Notes: generated by a model not told the origin, from the letters alone. A stretch of 64,000 nt of DNA from Branchiostoma floridae (GCF_000003815.2 NC_049992.1:8863671-8927670); one strand, 5' to 3'. Numbered from the stretch's first letter, positions 24,217-34,793 are shown. Made by a program: numbers and translations.

Positions 24217-25755
24217 AATAATAATCACTTATGCAAAAGACACTGTCTTGAAAATCCACATTTTTCCGACACACAACGCAGAAATTCTCTCTCACCCACA
24301 GAACAAAAAGTTCTCTCTCACCTCGGGAGCTTTCCCCGCCGACCCGGCTGTAGGAGTGAGCGACTTTTTTGGTCTGAGTGAGAGCGAACTTTTGTCGATG
24401 TGAGAGCGCTTTCGAAGAAGTGGAAGAATAACTTCGTTGAGGTTTATTTACTTCAAACGCATAATAAAACTGACATTTTGTTGAGATTGCAACGATATAC
24501 ACCATACAAAAACAATTACTAAGTACCAAAGACATTGTCTTGGCAATTAATATTTTTCCGACACACAACGCTAAAATTCTCTCTCACCCATAGCACAAAA
24601 AGTTCTCTCACTTCGGGAGGCCGGCTACCAACCTGGCTGTAGGAGTGAGCGATTTTTGGGGTCTGAGTGAGAGAGAAATTTTGTCGATGTGAGAGCGCTT
24701 TCGGAGTAGTGAAAGAATTAATAACTTCATAGAGGTTTATTTACTTCAAACGGGCAATGAACACTAAGATCTTGTTCCCTTGGCAGCGATATACATCATA
24801 CAATAACAATCACATATACCAAAGACACTGCCGCGACAACCATATTATTCCGACACACAACGCCAAAATTCTCTCACACACACACAAAAAAAAGTTCTCT
24901 CACTTCGGGAGGCTTCCCTTACCAACCCGGCTGTAGGAGTGAGCGATATTTTGGTCTGAGTGAAAGAGAAAATTCGTCGATGTGAGAGCGCTTTAGGAGT
25001 AGTGAAAGAATAACTTCCTTCAGTATTTCTTTACTTCAAACGCAAAATAAACACTGACATTTTGTTAAGTTTGTAACGATATAAGCCAAATAATAACAAT
25101 TACTGATACCAAATATTAAAGATATTGTGGTAATATGTGGGGAGTGTTTAGGTGTGAACAGAAGCACTGGTGGGATCAAGATGATATTTAGTAAAAGGCA
25201 GGCCAAGTTCGAGTTAATGGGCCTCCTAGTGGCTTTCTAAGGTACTGCAGAGGAACTTTCATTTTTGATTTTTCGTGTTCCGGACATGCTGTGGTCGTGG
25301 TTTTTGAGTTGTAGATAGCTATTGGTACCAATGGAAAACATAGAAAACACATTGTCATGACTAAGTTGCATCTTTATTGGTTTTGAACACTAAAGTATCA
25401 ATGTAATTGCATCCTGCACCTGTAACCCACTTGAACATATACGAACACACTTTCCATCAATACCAAATGACTTTCGTCCCTTAGATATCTTACATACATG
25501 TAACATAGAGCAATCTCAAAGGCGTAAACTGTCGCACTAGACTAGTTGTCTCGTGCAGGCAAACTCAACAATAACAACATCAATGTTTGCACTATTATAA
25601 TAGCTGATATAGGGCATCTACTGGGCATCCATGTCATTATTATGTTTCTGCAGAAATTGCTTGCTGTTGCAAGTATAAAATCTTTCTATGAATAGGCTCT
25701 TCTTGCATGTATTGTCTACCTTATGCTTCAATGTTCCCCAATGACTATACATGTA

Positions 25756-26990
25756 CAGTCAAACCTGTATTAGCGGCCGCCTTTGCATAGCGACCACCTG
25801 GCCATAGTGGCCACTTTTTGTCGGTCCCTTGGATTTGTAATGATTAAGAAATAGGCTTAGCGGCCACCTGTCCAACGCGGCCACGGCCACGCGATTTCCG
25901 GTCCCGCAGGTATAGAAACACTGCCGATTACGGCCACGCGGATGGCTGATCTACGGTCCGGCATGCGTTCGGCCATACAACAGCCGTATCCTCACCCTAC
26001 GCCGGATTTAAAACCTCTTTATTTTCTAAAGAAAACTGAATGCCTGCCCGCCGACAAACGAGGTTATATAGGGTCAACGGACGACACCACTACTACGGAG
26101 GTAAACTGTGGTAAAGTAACGTTCCAATAGACTATCGGTGAGGTTAATTTACATTACAAAAACTTTCTAAATAAACTGTTACACAAATAAAATGATATGA
26201 ACATCAGACTATGGTGGATTTTATTCTTATATTTATCAAGAGATATGTTTAAAATGACAGACTTTTCTTGTGAGGACATTAGCATAATGGTGGGATCTGA
26301 CGTGTGAACGCGGGAGAGAAAGAACGGACGGCGAATCATCAAAGAATCCAAGCCGAAAGATCAAAGAAATATGACGATACCGGTCTCTCCAGACAATATC
26401 AACTGTAGAACTGACATGAAGCTAGATCACAAGTGAGCCATTTTCGACTCCATGTTGCGATTATGGAGAGTACGATGGCGAAACTTGTGGAAGTGATTCG
26501 TGTTGGGAAAACCCAAATCCAGAAGATTCTTAAACGCAAGCGGGAACAACTCGAAGACTTTGAGAATAACGCCACGTCAATTAAGAAGAGAAACGTTCGT
26601 CAGACATCTTAATATTTTTATTTAGCAGAACATTCCAGTTTCGTGTTGTTATGTATTTTTTTTCACTCAGAGCATGTCAAGAGCACCTTTTTTTGCCATA
26701 AGTATAAAGTAGACTCAGTCCTCTGGTAACTGGCATCTTTTTCACTAAGACAACTAGAGACGTATAGTTCCCATTTAAAACTTTTATGTAGCCTTTGTTT
26801 TCTTGATTCTTTGGGGGAAAATCATTTCAGTACATATCTAATACTGTATTATGTGAATAAAGATCAATGGGTACTAAAACCAGGTGTAACTCTTTGCTTG
26901 TGGTCAATTAAGAGGCATTTTCTCTATAGTGGCCACCTCTCTGTAGTGGCCAATTTTGACCAGTCCCTCAATTACGTAATTAAAACCAGT
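25756..26990 (+). mobile_element. Tigger/pogo-like DNA transposon remnant
   Basis: The left end CAGTCAAACCTGTATTAGCG follows a TA (25754-25755), as expected for Tc1/mariner-pogo insertion. Downstream are repeated 'gcggccac' or 'gtggccac' motifs (25778-25930). A second, same-orientation fragment of a similar end ('ctctatagtggccacctctc', about 26920-26960) lies near the far side instead of an inverted right end, so the right terminus is lost or belongs to a different insertion. The enclosed CENP-B-like coding remnant (26463-26612) supports the Tigger assignment. The right boundary is approximate. Confidence 0.65.
26463..26612 (+). pseudogene. Tigger/CENP-B-type transposase N-terminal HTH fragment
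   Basis: An open frame of 49 codons begins ATG at 26463 and stops at 26610-26612. The core GKTQIQKILKRKREQLEDFE, residues about 15-34, closely resembles the end of the psq/CENP-B N-terminal helix-turn-helix and linker of Tigger/pogo transposases ('VGKTQIQ-ILKxKxE'). The family normally continues through a second HTH (CENP-B type) and a DDE catalytic domain; here a stop follows and no DDE domain was seen. The upstream part of the first HTH is also missing or unrecognisable. It lies within the transposon remnant in the foldback loop. It is probably a dead relic; a short domesticated or spliced DNA-binding product is only a remote possibility. Confidence 0.7.
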
Positions 26991-27007
26991 GCTACGCACC
27001 GGCAAAA

Positions 27008-30000
27008 ATACTAAAGAACGTTATTCTTCCACTACTTCGAAAGCGCTCTCACATCGACAAAATGTCGCTCTCACTCAGACCAAAAAATCGCTCACTCCTA
27101 CAGCCGGGTTGGCAGGGGAAGCCTCCCGAAGTGAGAGAACTTTTTGTTCTGTGAGTGAGAGAGAATTTCCGCGTTGTGTGTCGGAAAAAGATTGATCGTC
27201 AACACGTTATCTTTCGTATCAGTGATTGTTATTGTATGATGTATATCTTTTCAAACTATACAAAATGTCAGTGTTTATTTTGCGTTTGAAGTAAATAAAC
27301 CTCCAGGAAGTTATTCTTTCACCACTCCGAAAGCGCTCTCACATCGACGAGTTTTCTCTCTCACTCAGACCAAAAATTCGCTCACTCCTAGAGCTGGGTT
27401 GGCAGGTAAAGCCTCCCGAAGTGAGAGAACTTTTTCTGTGTGTGTGAGAGAGAATTTCAGCGTTGAGTGTCGGAAAAAGATTTATTGTCAAAACAATGTT
27501 TTTGGTATAAGTGATTGTTATTGTATAGTGTATATCGTTACAAACTATACAAAATGTCAGCATTTATTTTGCGTTTTAAGTGAAAAAAATTCTGAAGGAA
27601 GTTATTCTTTCACTATTCCGAAAGCGCTTTCACATCGACATAATTTCGCTCTCACTCAAACCAAAAAAATCGCTCACTCCTCCAGCCGGGTCGGCGGGGA
27701 AAGCTCCCGAGGTGAGAGAACTTTTTGTTCTGTGGGTGGGAGAGAATTTCTGCGTAGTGTGTCGGAATGATATGATTGTCGACGAAATGTCTAAAATATA
27801 ATAGAATGTCATTTTTGAAAAAGTTTATCATCGGAAACTGAAGAAAATGATACTGTTTATTGCCATTTGGAAGTTAAGGAAACTCAAGCAAGTTATTCTT
27901 CCACTACTCCAAAAGCGCTCTCACATCGATAAGATTTCGCTCTCACTCAGACCAAAAAATCGCTCACTCCTCCAGCAGGGTTGGCGGGGAAAGCTCCCGA
28001 GGTGAGAGAACTTTTTGTTCTGTGGGTGAGAGAGAATTTCAGCGTTGTGTGTCGGAATGATATGATGGTCGAGGAAATGTCTTTAATATAATAGAATATC
28101 ATCGTTAAAAAGGTTTATCATTTCAAACTGAAGAAAATGGCAATGTTTATTGCCCTTTGGAAGTTAAGAAAACTCAAGCAAGTTATTCTTCCACTACTCC
28201 GAAAGGTCTCTCACATCGACAAAATTTCGCTCTCACTCAAACCCAAAAAGACGCTCACTCCTCCAGCCGGGTTTGTGGGGAAAGCTCCCGAGGTGAGAGA
28301 ACTTTTTGTTCTGTGTGTGAGAGAGAATTTCAGCGTTGTGTGTCGGAAAAAGATTGATTGTCAAGACAATATCTTTAATATTTGGTATAAGTGATTGGTA
28401 TTAAATGGTGTATATCGTTACATACTGAACAAAATGCCAGTGTTTATTTTGCGTTTTAAGTAAAATATACTAAAAGAAGTTGATCTTTCACTACTCCAAA
28501 AGCGCTCTCACATCGACAAAAGTTCGCACTCACTCATACCAAACAAATCGCTCACTCCTACAGCCGGGTTGGCAGGGAAGCCTCCCGAAGTGAGAGAACT
28601 TTTTGTTCTGTGTGTGAGAGAGAATGTTAGCGTTGTGTGTCGGAAAAAGATTGATTGTCAAGACAATATCCTTAATATTTGGTATAAGTGATTGGTATTG
28701 TATAGTGTATATCGTGTCAAACTGAACAAAATGTCTCCGTTTATTTTGCGTTTTAAGTAAAAAATACTAAAAGAAGTTGTTCTTTCACTACTCCAAAAGC
28801 GCTCTCACATCGACAAAAGTTCGCACTCACTCAAACCCCAAAAATCGCTCACTCCTACAGCCGCGTTGGCAGGGAAGCCTCCAGAAGTGAGAGAACTTTT
28901 TGTTCTGTTTGTGAGAGAGAATTTCAGCGTTGTGTGTCGGATAAAGATTGATTGTCAAGATACTATCTTTAATATTTGGTATAAGTTATTGGTATTGAAA
29001 GGTATATATCGTTACAAACTGAACAAAATGCCAGTGTTTATTTTGCGTTTTTAGTAAAAAATACTAAAAGAAGTTGTTCTTTCACTACTCCAAAAGCGCT
29101 CTCACATCGACAAAAGTTCGCACTCACACAGACCCACAAAATCGCTCACTCCTACAGCCGCGTTGGCAGGGAAGCCTCCCGAGGTGAGAGAACTTTTTGT
29201 TCTGTGTGTGAGAGAGAATTTCAGCGTTGTGTGTCGGAAAAAGATTGATTGTCAAGACAATATCTTTAATATTTGGTATAAGTGATTGGTATTAAATGGT
29301 ATATATCGTTACATACTGAACAAAATGTCAGCGTTTATTTTGCGTTTTAAGTAAAAAAATACTAAAAGAAGTTGATCTTTCACTACTCCAAAAGCGCTCT
29401 CACATCGACAAAAGTTCGCACTCACTCAGACCCAAAAAATCGCTCACTCCTACAGCCGGGTTGGCAGGGAAGCCTCCCGAGGTGAGAGAACATTTTGTTC
29501 TGTGTGTGAGAGAGAATTTCAGCGTTGTGTGTCGGAAAAAGATTGATTGTCAAGACAATATCTTTAATATTTGGTATAAGTGATTGGTATTGTATAGTGT
29601 ATATCGTTTCAAACTGAACAAAATGTCTCCGTTTATTTTGCGTTTTAAGTAAAAAATACTAAAAGAAGTTGTTCTTTCACTACTCCAAAAGCGCTCTCAC
29701 ATCGACAAAAGTTCGCACTCACTCAAACCCCAAAAATCGCTCACTCCTACAGCCGCGTTGCCAGGGAAGCCTCCCGAAGTGAGAGAACTTTTTGTTCTGT
29801 GTGTGAGAGAGAATTTCAGCGTTGTGTGTCGGATAAAGATTGATTGTCAAGATACTATCTTTAATATTTGGTATAAGTTATTGGTATTGAAAGGTGTATA
29901 TCGTTACAAACTGAACAAAATGCCAGTGTTTGTTTTGCGTTTTTAGTAAAAAATACTAAAAGAAGTTGTTCTTTCACTACTCCAAAAGCGCTCTCACATC

Positions 30001-31880
30001 GACAAAAGTTCGCACTCACTCAGACCCCAGAAATCGCTCACTCCTACAGCCGCGTTGGCAGGGAAAGCTCCCGAGGTGAGAGAACTTTTTGTTCTGTGTG
30101 TGAGAGAGAATTTCAGCGTTGTGTGTCGGAATGATATGATTGTCGAGGAAATATCTTCAATTTAATAGAATATCATTGTTAAAAAGGTTTATCATTTCAA
30201 ACTGAAGAAAATGGCAATGTTTATTGCCCTTTGGAAGTTAAGAAAACTCAAAGAAGTTATTCTTCAACTACTCCGAAAGGTCTCTCACATCGACAAAGTT
30301 TCGCTCTCACTCAAACCAAAAAAAATCTCTCACTCCTCCAGCCGGGTTGGTGGGAAAGCTCCCGAGGTGAGAGAACTTTTTGGTCTGTGGGTGAGAGAGA
30401 ATTTCTGCGTTGTGTGTCAGAATAATATTAATTGTCGAGACAACATCTTTGGCATAAGCGATCATTATTTCATGATGTACATCGTTGCAAACTAAATAAA
30501 ATTTCAGTGTTCAATGTGCGTTTTAATTAAATAAACCTCAACGAAGTTATTCTTCCACTACTCCGAAAGCGCTCGCACATCGACAAAATTTCGCTCTCAC
30601 TCAGACCAATAAAAATCGCTCACTCCTCCAGCCGGGTTGGCGGGGAAAGCTCCGAGGTGAGAGAACTTTTTGCTCTGTGGGTGAGAGAGAATTTCTGCGT
30701 TGTGTGTCGGGATGATATGATTGTCGAGGAAATGTCTAAAATATAACAGAATGTCATTTTTGGAAAGGTTTATTATTGGAAACTGAAGAAAATGACACTG
30801 TTAATTGCCATTTGGAAGTTAAGAAAACTCAAGCAAGTTATTCTTCCACTTCTCTGAAAGCGCTCTCACATCGACAAAGTTTCGCTCTCACTCAGACCAA
30901 AAAAATCGCTCACTCCTCCAGCCGGGTTAGCGGGGAAATCTCCCGAGGTGAGAGAACTTTTTTGTTCTGTGGGTGAGAGAGAAATTTCTGCGTTGTGTGT
31001 CGGAATGATATGATTGTCGAGGAAATATCTATAATATAATAGAAGATCATCGTTTAAAAGGTTTATCATTTCAAACTGAAGAAAATGGCAATGTTTATTG
31101 GCCATTGGAAGTTAACAAAAGTCAAAGAAGTTATTCTTCCACTACTCCGAAAGGTCTCTCACATCGACAAAATTTCGCTCTCACTCAAAGCAAAAAAAAT
31201 CGCTCACTCCTCCAGCCCGGTTTGCGGGGAAAGCTCCCGAAGTGAGAGAACTTTTTGTTCTGTGAGTGAGAGAGAATTTCTGCGTTGTGTGTCGGAATGA
31301 TATGATTGTCGAGGAAATGTTTATGATATAAAAGAATGCCATTGTTAAAAATGTTTATTATTGGAAACTGAAGAAAATGACACTGTTCATTGCCCTTTGG
31401 AAGTTCAGAAAACTCAAGGAAGTTATTCTACCACTACTCCAAAAGGTCTCTCACATCGACAAAATGTCGCTCTCACTCAAACCAAAAGAATCGCTCACTC
31501 CTCCAGCCGGGTTGGCGGGGAAAGCCCCCGAGGTGAGAGAACTTTTTGTCCTGTGGGTGAGAGAGAATTTCTGCGTTGTGTGTCGGAATAATATGATTGT
31601 CGAGGAAATGTATATATATTATATAACAGAATGCCATTGTTAGAAAGGTTTATCATTTCAAGCTGAAGAAAATGACACTGTTCATTGCCCTTTGGAAGTT
31701 AAAAAAGCTCAAGAAAGATATTCTTCTACTACTCCGAAGGAATTTATTTTTCTACTACTACGCTCTCATATCGACGAAAAAATCGCTCACTCCTCCAGCC
31801 GGGTTGGCAGGGAAAGCGTTTCGAAGTGAAAGAATTTTTTGTTCTGTGTGTGAGAGTGAATTCTAGTGTTGTGTGTCAGA
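27008..31880 (+). repeat. About 295-bp satellite, right arm (17 units)
   Basis: The same units as the left arm in inverse orientation, countable by 'ggcagggaagcctcccga' or 'gcggggaaagctcccgag' near 27110, 27410, 27690, 27985, 28275 and so on to 31800. Type A variable blocks occupy about 27200-27600 and 28370-29960, and type B about 27770-28180 and 30130-31690. This mirrors the left arm's outer-B, A, inner-B, inner-A order with a much shorter A block. The + strand reads two stop-poor frames (SHIDKISLSLRPKKSLTP-like and LSHRQNFALTQTKK-like) in many units. They are frequently frameshifted and are not considered genes. Confidence 0.9.
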
Positions 31881-32779
31881 ATAATAGATGTCTGCTGTAT
31901 CAAAGAATATGATGTCTTTGGGAAAGAATATTTTGAGTTTGTGTTTGAGAGTTGATATGTGCGTATATTTGAGACAAAAAAATGCACATTTGTTTACGCG
32001 CCATATTCTGGTGTCTGTACAATGTGAAGAATGCAATCAACCCCCAAAACTTTAAAGTCGTCGTACTTATACATCCGAACAAGGATCTTTTAATCAGTTT
32101 TTTTTTTCATTTTAAGCTCTCTTATCATGGGTGAGTGACTTGGATGTGTATGTGAAAAAATTCAGCCTCAGTTTTGGGGTGATATTTGTTTTGACAGATA
32201 TTATGTGTGACTGCAAGAACGATCTGAAAGAGTATCTAAGAAAGATATCGAGCGTGCAAGTTTGAGTCTTTGAAGGACAACTTATATGACATATGTGCGT
32301 ACATTCTATGACTCCAGAGACATTGGGACAGTGAGACAGTGTCTCAATTTGGGAAAAAGCAAATCATATAAGCTATATAACAGATCAAAAGTCAAAGTCA
32401 TGCTGGCCATTGTATCTTGAATGCTGAAATAGAAATGGATTTGAATAGCGGCCACTGTATTCACTTAAATAATATGATGCTTTGAAGTGACGTATTTGAA
32501 TTAGCAAGTCTCTTATCATCATAAACTAATGCATTGATACAACGATGGCATAACGTTATATTGTTTTGTCTGCATATACAGTTCCGTGAGCATAAACATA
32601 AGCGCTGAGTAAGAATAAGAGGCGGAAACACCAAAATCGTTGTTGTGTCAGGAATGTTATAGGCTCTATATTGAAGAGCAGAGTACATGTTGAACTGAGA
32701 AACCGTGTGTACATGCTTGCATTTATAACATTTGTGAAGAATTGTATAGGACGACACAGGGTAAAAAGTCACCTTTTAA
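31881..32779. repeat. Single-copy segment of right foldback arm
   Basis: Inverse copy of about 10346-11239. Shared blocks include 'actttaaagtcgtcgtactt', 'tcttaaagaaagatatcgag'-type sequence and 'gttccgtgagcataaacata' (left: 'gtttatgctcacagaact'). No gene was recognised. Confidence 0.8.
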
Positions 32780-32965
32780 AAATCTGTCTATGTGTGGGAC
32801 CTTTTTCAACTCTTGTGTGAGAGAGAAAAATCTGTCAATGTGTGCGACCTTTTTCAACTGTTGTGTGAGAGAGAAAAATCTGTCAATGTGTGCGAATTTT
32901 TTCCACTGATGTGTGAGAGAGAAAAATCTGTCTGTGTGTGAGACCTTTTTCAACTCTTCTGTGTG
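32780..32965. repeat. 48-bp minisatellite, outer right arm
   Basis: Inverse of the array at 10122-10345, with about four units containing 'gagagagaaaaatctgtc' and 'gaccttttt'. The minus-strand frame 32953-32723 is open and reads the same 16-residue repeat as the left array. Confidence 0.9.
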
Positions 32966-33019
32966 AGAGAAAAATCGTTCTATGTATATGTTTAATTTTG
33001 CGACACTTGGCCCTCAATA

Positions 33020-33026
33020 GTCATGC
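33020..33026. other. Target-site duplication GTCATGC, right copy
   Basis: Identical to 10050-10056 and followed by 'cctctttatata', as in copy A ('gctctttatata' at 8542). Confidence 0.85.
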
Positions 33027-33140
33027 CCTCTTTATATAACAATCTGATTTTGATTAAATCTCCTTGAAGCTGATGTTTTACACGTCATTTGCCCTTGCAA
33101 CAGCTGCAGTGGACATCCAGTTCAATGTCTTGAAAATAAT

Positions 33141-33470
33141 CGTGTGGCGCAACGGTAGCATGTGTCTCAGGTTTGATTCCTGCCGTGTCACCGATCTTGT
33201 GCTTTCCTCACTTTACTCAAATGAAAATGAGTACCTAGCTTCAGCTAGGGCCGTCCCTTTGGATAGGACGTTAAGTGGAGGTCCTGTGTATAGGGAGAGC
33301 CACACCCCACACACGTTAAAGAACCCACCCACGTGCGATGGTGTGGTGTGCGATGGTGCAAATCCTTCTGTCTAGAGTTGGTAAATCTCTACAAGTCACC
33401 CAGACTCCAGGAAGAATAGTGACATATCAGTCACTAATGGAGATCTGTATCAAACCAAACCAAACCAAGC
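33141..33470 (+). repeat. tRNA-derived SINE
   Basis: Present in duplication copy B and absent from the equivalent place in copy A. The head has box A TGGCGCAACGG (33145-33155) and box B GGTTTGATTCC (33170-33180). The boxes are only about 15 bp apart, so the tRNA part is shortened. The body contains 'ggacgttaagtggaggtcct' and 'cacacacgttaaagaaccca', a core I recall from SINEs of several marine invertebrates. The tail is a (CCAAA)n-like run ('aaaccaaaccaaaccaagcc', about 33450). The target duplication is unclear. Open frames here are translations of the SINE. Confidence 0.75.
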
Positions 33471-33856
33471 CAAATCAATTCAAAGAATCTCAGTGTACCA
33501 AAAGTCTGACTCTTTGTAACAAATTGTCACAACTGTTACATAGCTTGCTTTCAATAGCTACCATACTTTATTTCATTGAAGCCTTTTGCCCCACGAAAAC
33601 TGATTATTGGTTCACCTTTATGTGTTTTACTGATCAGTCTTCATCAGAAAACACTTTGTGACATGCTCTTGATAACGTGAATCTTGCACATTGTATTTCA
33701 GTCTTGTTGAAACTACATGTAGCTGGAAGCACATTTTGTAATAAAGTTGTTTTCTCCCTAGATTCATAGCTTTGCTTACTTCAACTGATTACCTGCACGT
33801 ATGCAGGTATGGTTTTGATGCTGGTGGGAACTTTTCGGTAGCCGGGGATGTAGGGC

Positions 33857-34437
33857 GCTGTATCTCGTGAACGGATGGTGCGAGCACGACGATTTTTGGT
33901 ACGTGGGTTGGGGGTGGTAGCCTAACACTCAGGTTTGATTTTGGGCCTCCTGGCGTTTGAACTTGACATTGCAGGTGGCATTTTTGGTGTTTTTGGGGCA
34001 CTTTTGGCGCTGTGTGTCCGGAACGATACGCGCGATTGCGACGATTTTTGGTGCATGGGTGGGGGGTTGTTGCCTGTTGCCTAGGATTGACTTTGGGCCT
34101 TGTCGCGTTTGAACTTGACCCGGCAGGTCGAATTTTGTGTCCGAGAGGGGTGTTTCCGGAGTTATATCTTCTGAAAGGCTGGTGCTGGCGCGATGATATT
34201 TGGCACATGTGTCGGCGGTGGCTGAATAATGCTCAATTTTGATTTTGGCGCCCTTGGTGCTTGAACTTGACATTTTAGGTTACCTTTTGTGCGGGCACGG
34301 GGCGTACGCTGTATCTCCGGAACGCAAGGTACCATTATGTTGCTATTTGGTACGTGAGTTGTTTGTGGTGTCCTGGTGGTCAGGTTTGATTTTGGGCCTC
34401 CTAGTGCTTGAACTTGATACTGTATAGGTTGATCCTG
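33857..34437. repeat. Four diverged tandem units of about 150 bp
   Basis: Units start near 33857, 34009, 34161 and 34308 (periods 152, 152, 147) with 'gctgtatctccggaacg'-like starts. Each runs through 'gcgacgatttttggtacgtg', 'caggtttgattttgggcc' and 'gtttgaacttgacattgcag'. Diverged but regular. The 'ttggtacgtggg ... gggcctcctnG' part relates it to the dispersed family at 25129-25330 and 44140-44450. Open frames on both strands are repeat shadows. Confidence 0.85.
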
Positions 34438-34709
34438 TTTTTGTGTGGTTGGGGCATCCTCCCAATATCTGCTTGGTTTTAAAAACAGATTATGGTTGGG
34501 TGTAGAACCATCATCTGGCCTGGGCCACCTTCAATGTATCAGGTTACTTAGTGGCACTGACAGTTTGCCAGATGACGGGAGTGTACAAGATTATATATCT
34601 GTTGGTCAGGTATAATTGGAGTTTGCTTATTACTCTTTGTGGTGTTTCTAGAGCTGTATAGTACTGAGTTTTAAGTTTTGGTACAAGTTCCTTTACCCTG
34701 TTGGCAATC

Positions 34710-34793
34710 ATGGTTGAACTTGAACTTAAACAGAAGAAGATGCAATTTTCTAATGTGGAGGAGAACTGTATAGAGTGTGGGCATAAGAGAAAG
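34710..34793 (+). CDS. Candidate first coding exon, unknown gene
   Basis: The ATG at 34710 has good context (A at -3, G at +4). It opens 28 codons that end exactly at a strong donor AAG|GTATGT (34794). The peptide is rich in Lys and Glu and ends CIECGHKRK, a single CxxC that could be half a zinc-binding site completed by the next exon. The donor is in phase 0, unlike the phase-2 exons further right, so it would belong to a different gene or isoform. The frame is open upstream to a stop at 34665. No family is recognised, and a chance ATG-donor pair is a real possibility. Confidence 0.3.

Larger units (their letters stand above)
11240..25128 (-). repeat. About 295-bp satellite, left arm (about 40 units as assembled)
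   Basis: Units recur every 280-300 bp and can be counted by 'ggaggcttccctgcc' (near 11310, 11605, 11900, 12180, 12455, 12750 and so on to 24905). Each unit holds 'ttccgacacacaacgct', 'attctctctcacacacagaa', 'aaaaagttctctcac', 'ggagtgagcgatttttt', 'gtcgatgtgagagcgcttt' and a variable block. Two block types alternate: type A ('aaacgcaaaataaacactg' ... 'cacttataccaaatattaaa') and type B ('tgacattctgttatattata' ... 'gacatttcctcgacaatcat'). Conserved short dyads per unit are AGAAC-N5-GTTCT and GGGA-N4-TCCC. The array is interrupted by a tRNA-derived insertion, two N gaps and a Helitron-like insertion. Strand is given relative to the stop-poor frame, which is not claimed to be coding. Confidence 0.9.
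25129..27007. other. Loop (spacer) of the foldback element
   Basis: Non-satellite DNA between the two arms. 25129-25330 resembles the 'gggcctcctagtggct ... tactgcag ... gtagatagct' repeat family also found at 44140-44450 and, inverted, at 23780-24060. The rest carries a Tigger-like left end and a decayed DNA-binding domain. No foldback transposase gene was recognised. Confidence 0.7.
10057..33019. mobile_element. Giant foldback (FB/Galileo/TU-like) element
   Basis: The ends are inverted copies starting TATTGRGGGCCAAGTGTCGC (left from 10057, right ending 33019). Homology continues inward on both sides through a 48-bp minisatellite, about 0.9 kb of single-copy arm, then a satellite of about 295-bp units in opposite orientations. 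The left arm is 10057-25128, the right arm 27008-33019 and the loop 25129-27007. The 7-bp flanking duplication GTCATGC and the empty site in copy A support insertion as a unit. No transposase was found, so as assembled the element is non-autonomous. Assembled length is 22,963 bp; about 2.8 kb of the left arm is probably artefactual. Class known: foldback elements have long inverted repeats made of direct repeats. Inferred: membership of that class, and possible P-superfamily affinity from the 7-bp duplication. Confidence 0.85.
9592..33600 (+). repeat. Tandem duplication copy B, split by the foldback element and a SINE
   Basis: The left part 9592-10056 and the right part 33020-33600 together equal copy A. 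They are separated by the foldback element (10057-33019). The right part is further interrupted by a tRNA-derived SINE (about 33141-33470) absent from copy A. Identity to copy A was judged by eye as high, with scattered indels (for example a repeated 'aagttaatttcatac' near 9932). Confidence 0.8.

Noticed and set aside
24062-24568. 168-residue minus-strand frame with 'CLYVCMFV' repeats
   Set aside because: Reads through the (ATACAAAC)n microsatellite and two satellite units. No gene signals.
27399-31643. Many 60-120 residue frames with SHIDKISLSLR or SHRQNFALTQT motifs
   Set aside because: They recur in two frames of every satellite unit, are frequently frameshifted and sit in opposite orientations in the two arms. 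A stop-poor repeat explains them.
10123-33000. CRISPR-like or viral repeat array
   Set aside because: Units are about 295 bp with homologous rather than unique spacers, in eukaryotic DNA with SINE and MITE insertions. No cas-like or viral genes.
33064-33661. Two overlapping + frames of just over 100 residues
   Set aside because: They cover the tRNA-derived SINE and duplicated non-coding DNA.
33789-34273. Minus-strand frames of 114 and 139 residues, Pro/Lys rich
   Set aside because: Translations of the diverged 150-bp tandem repeat.
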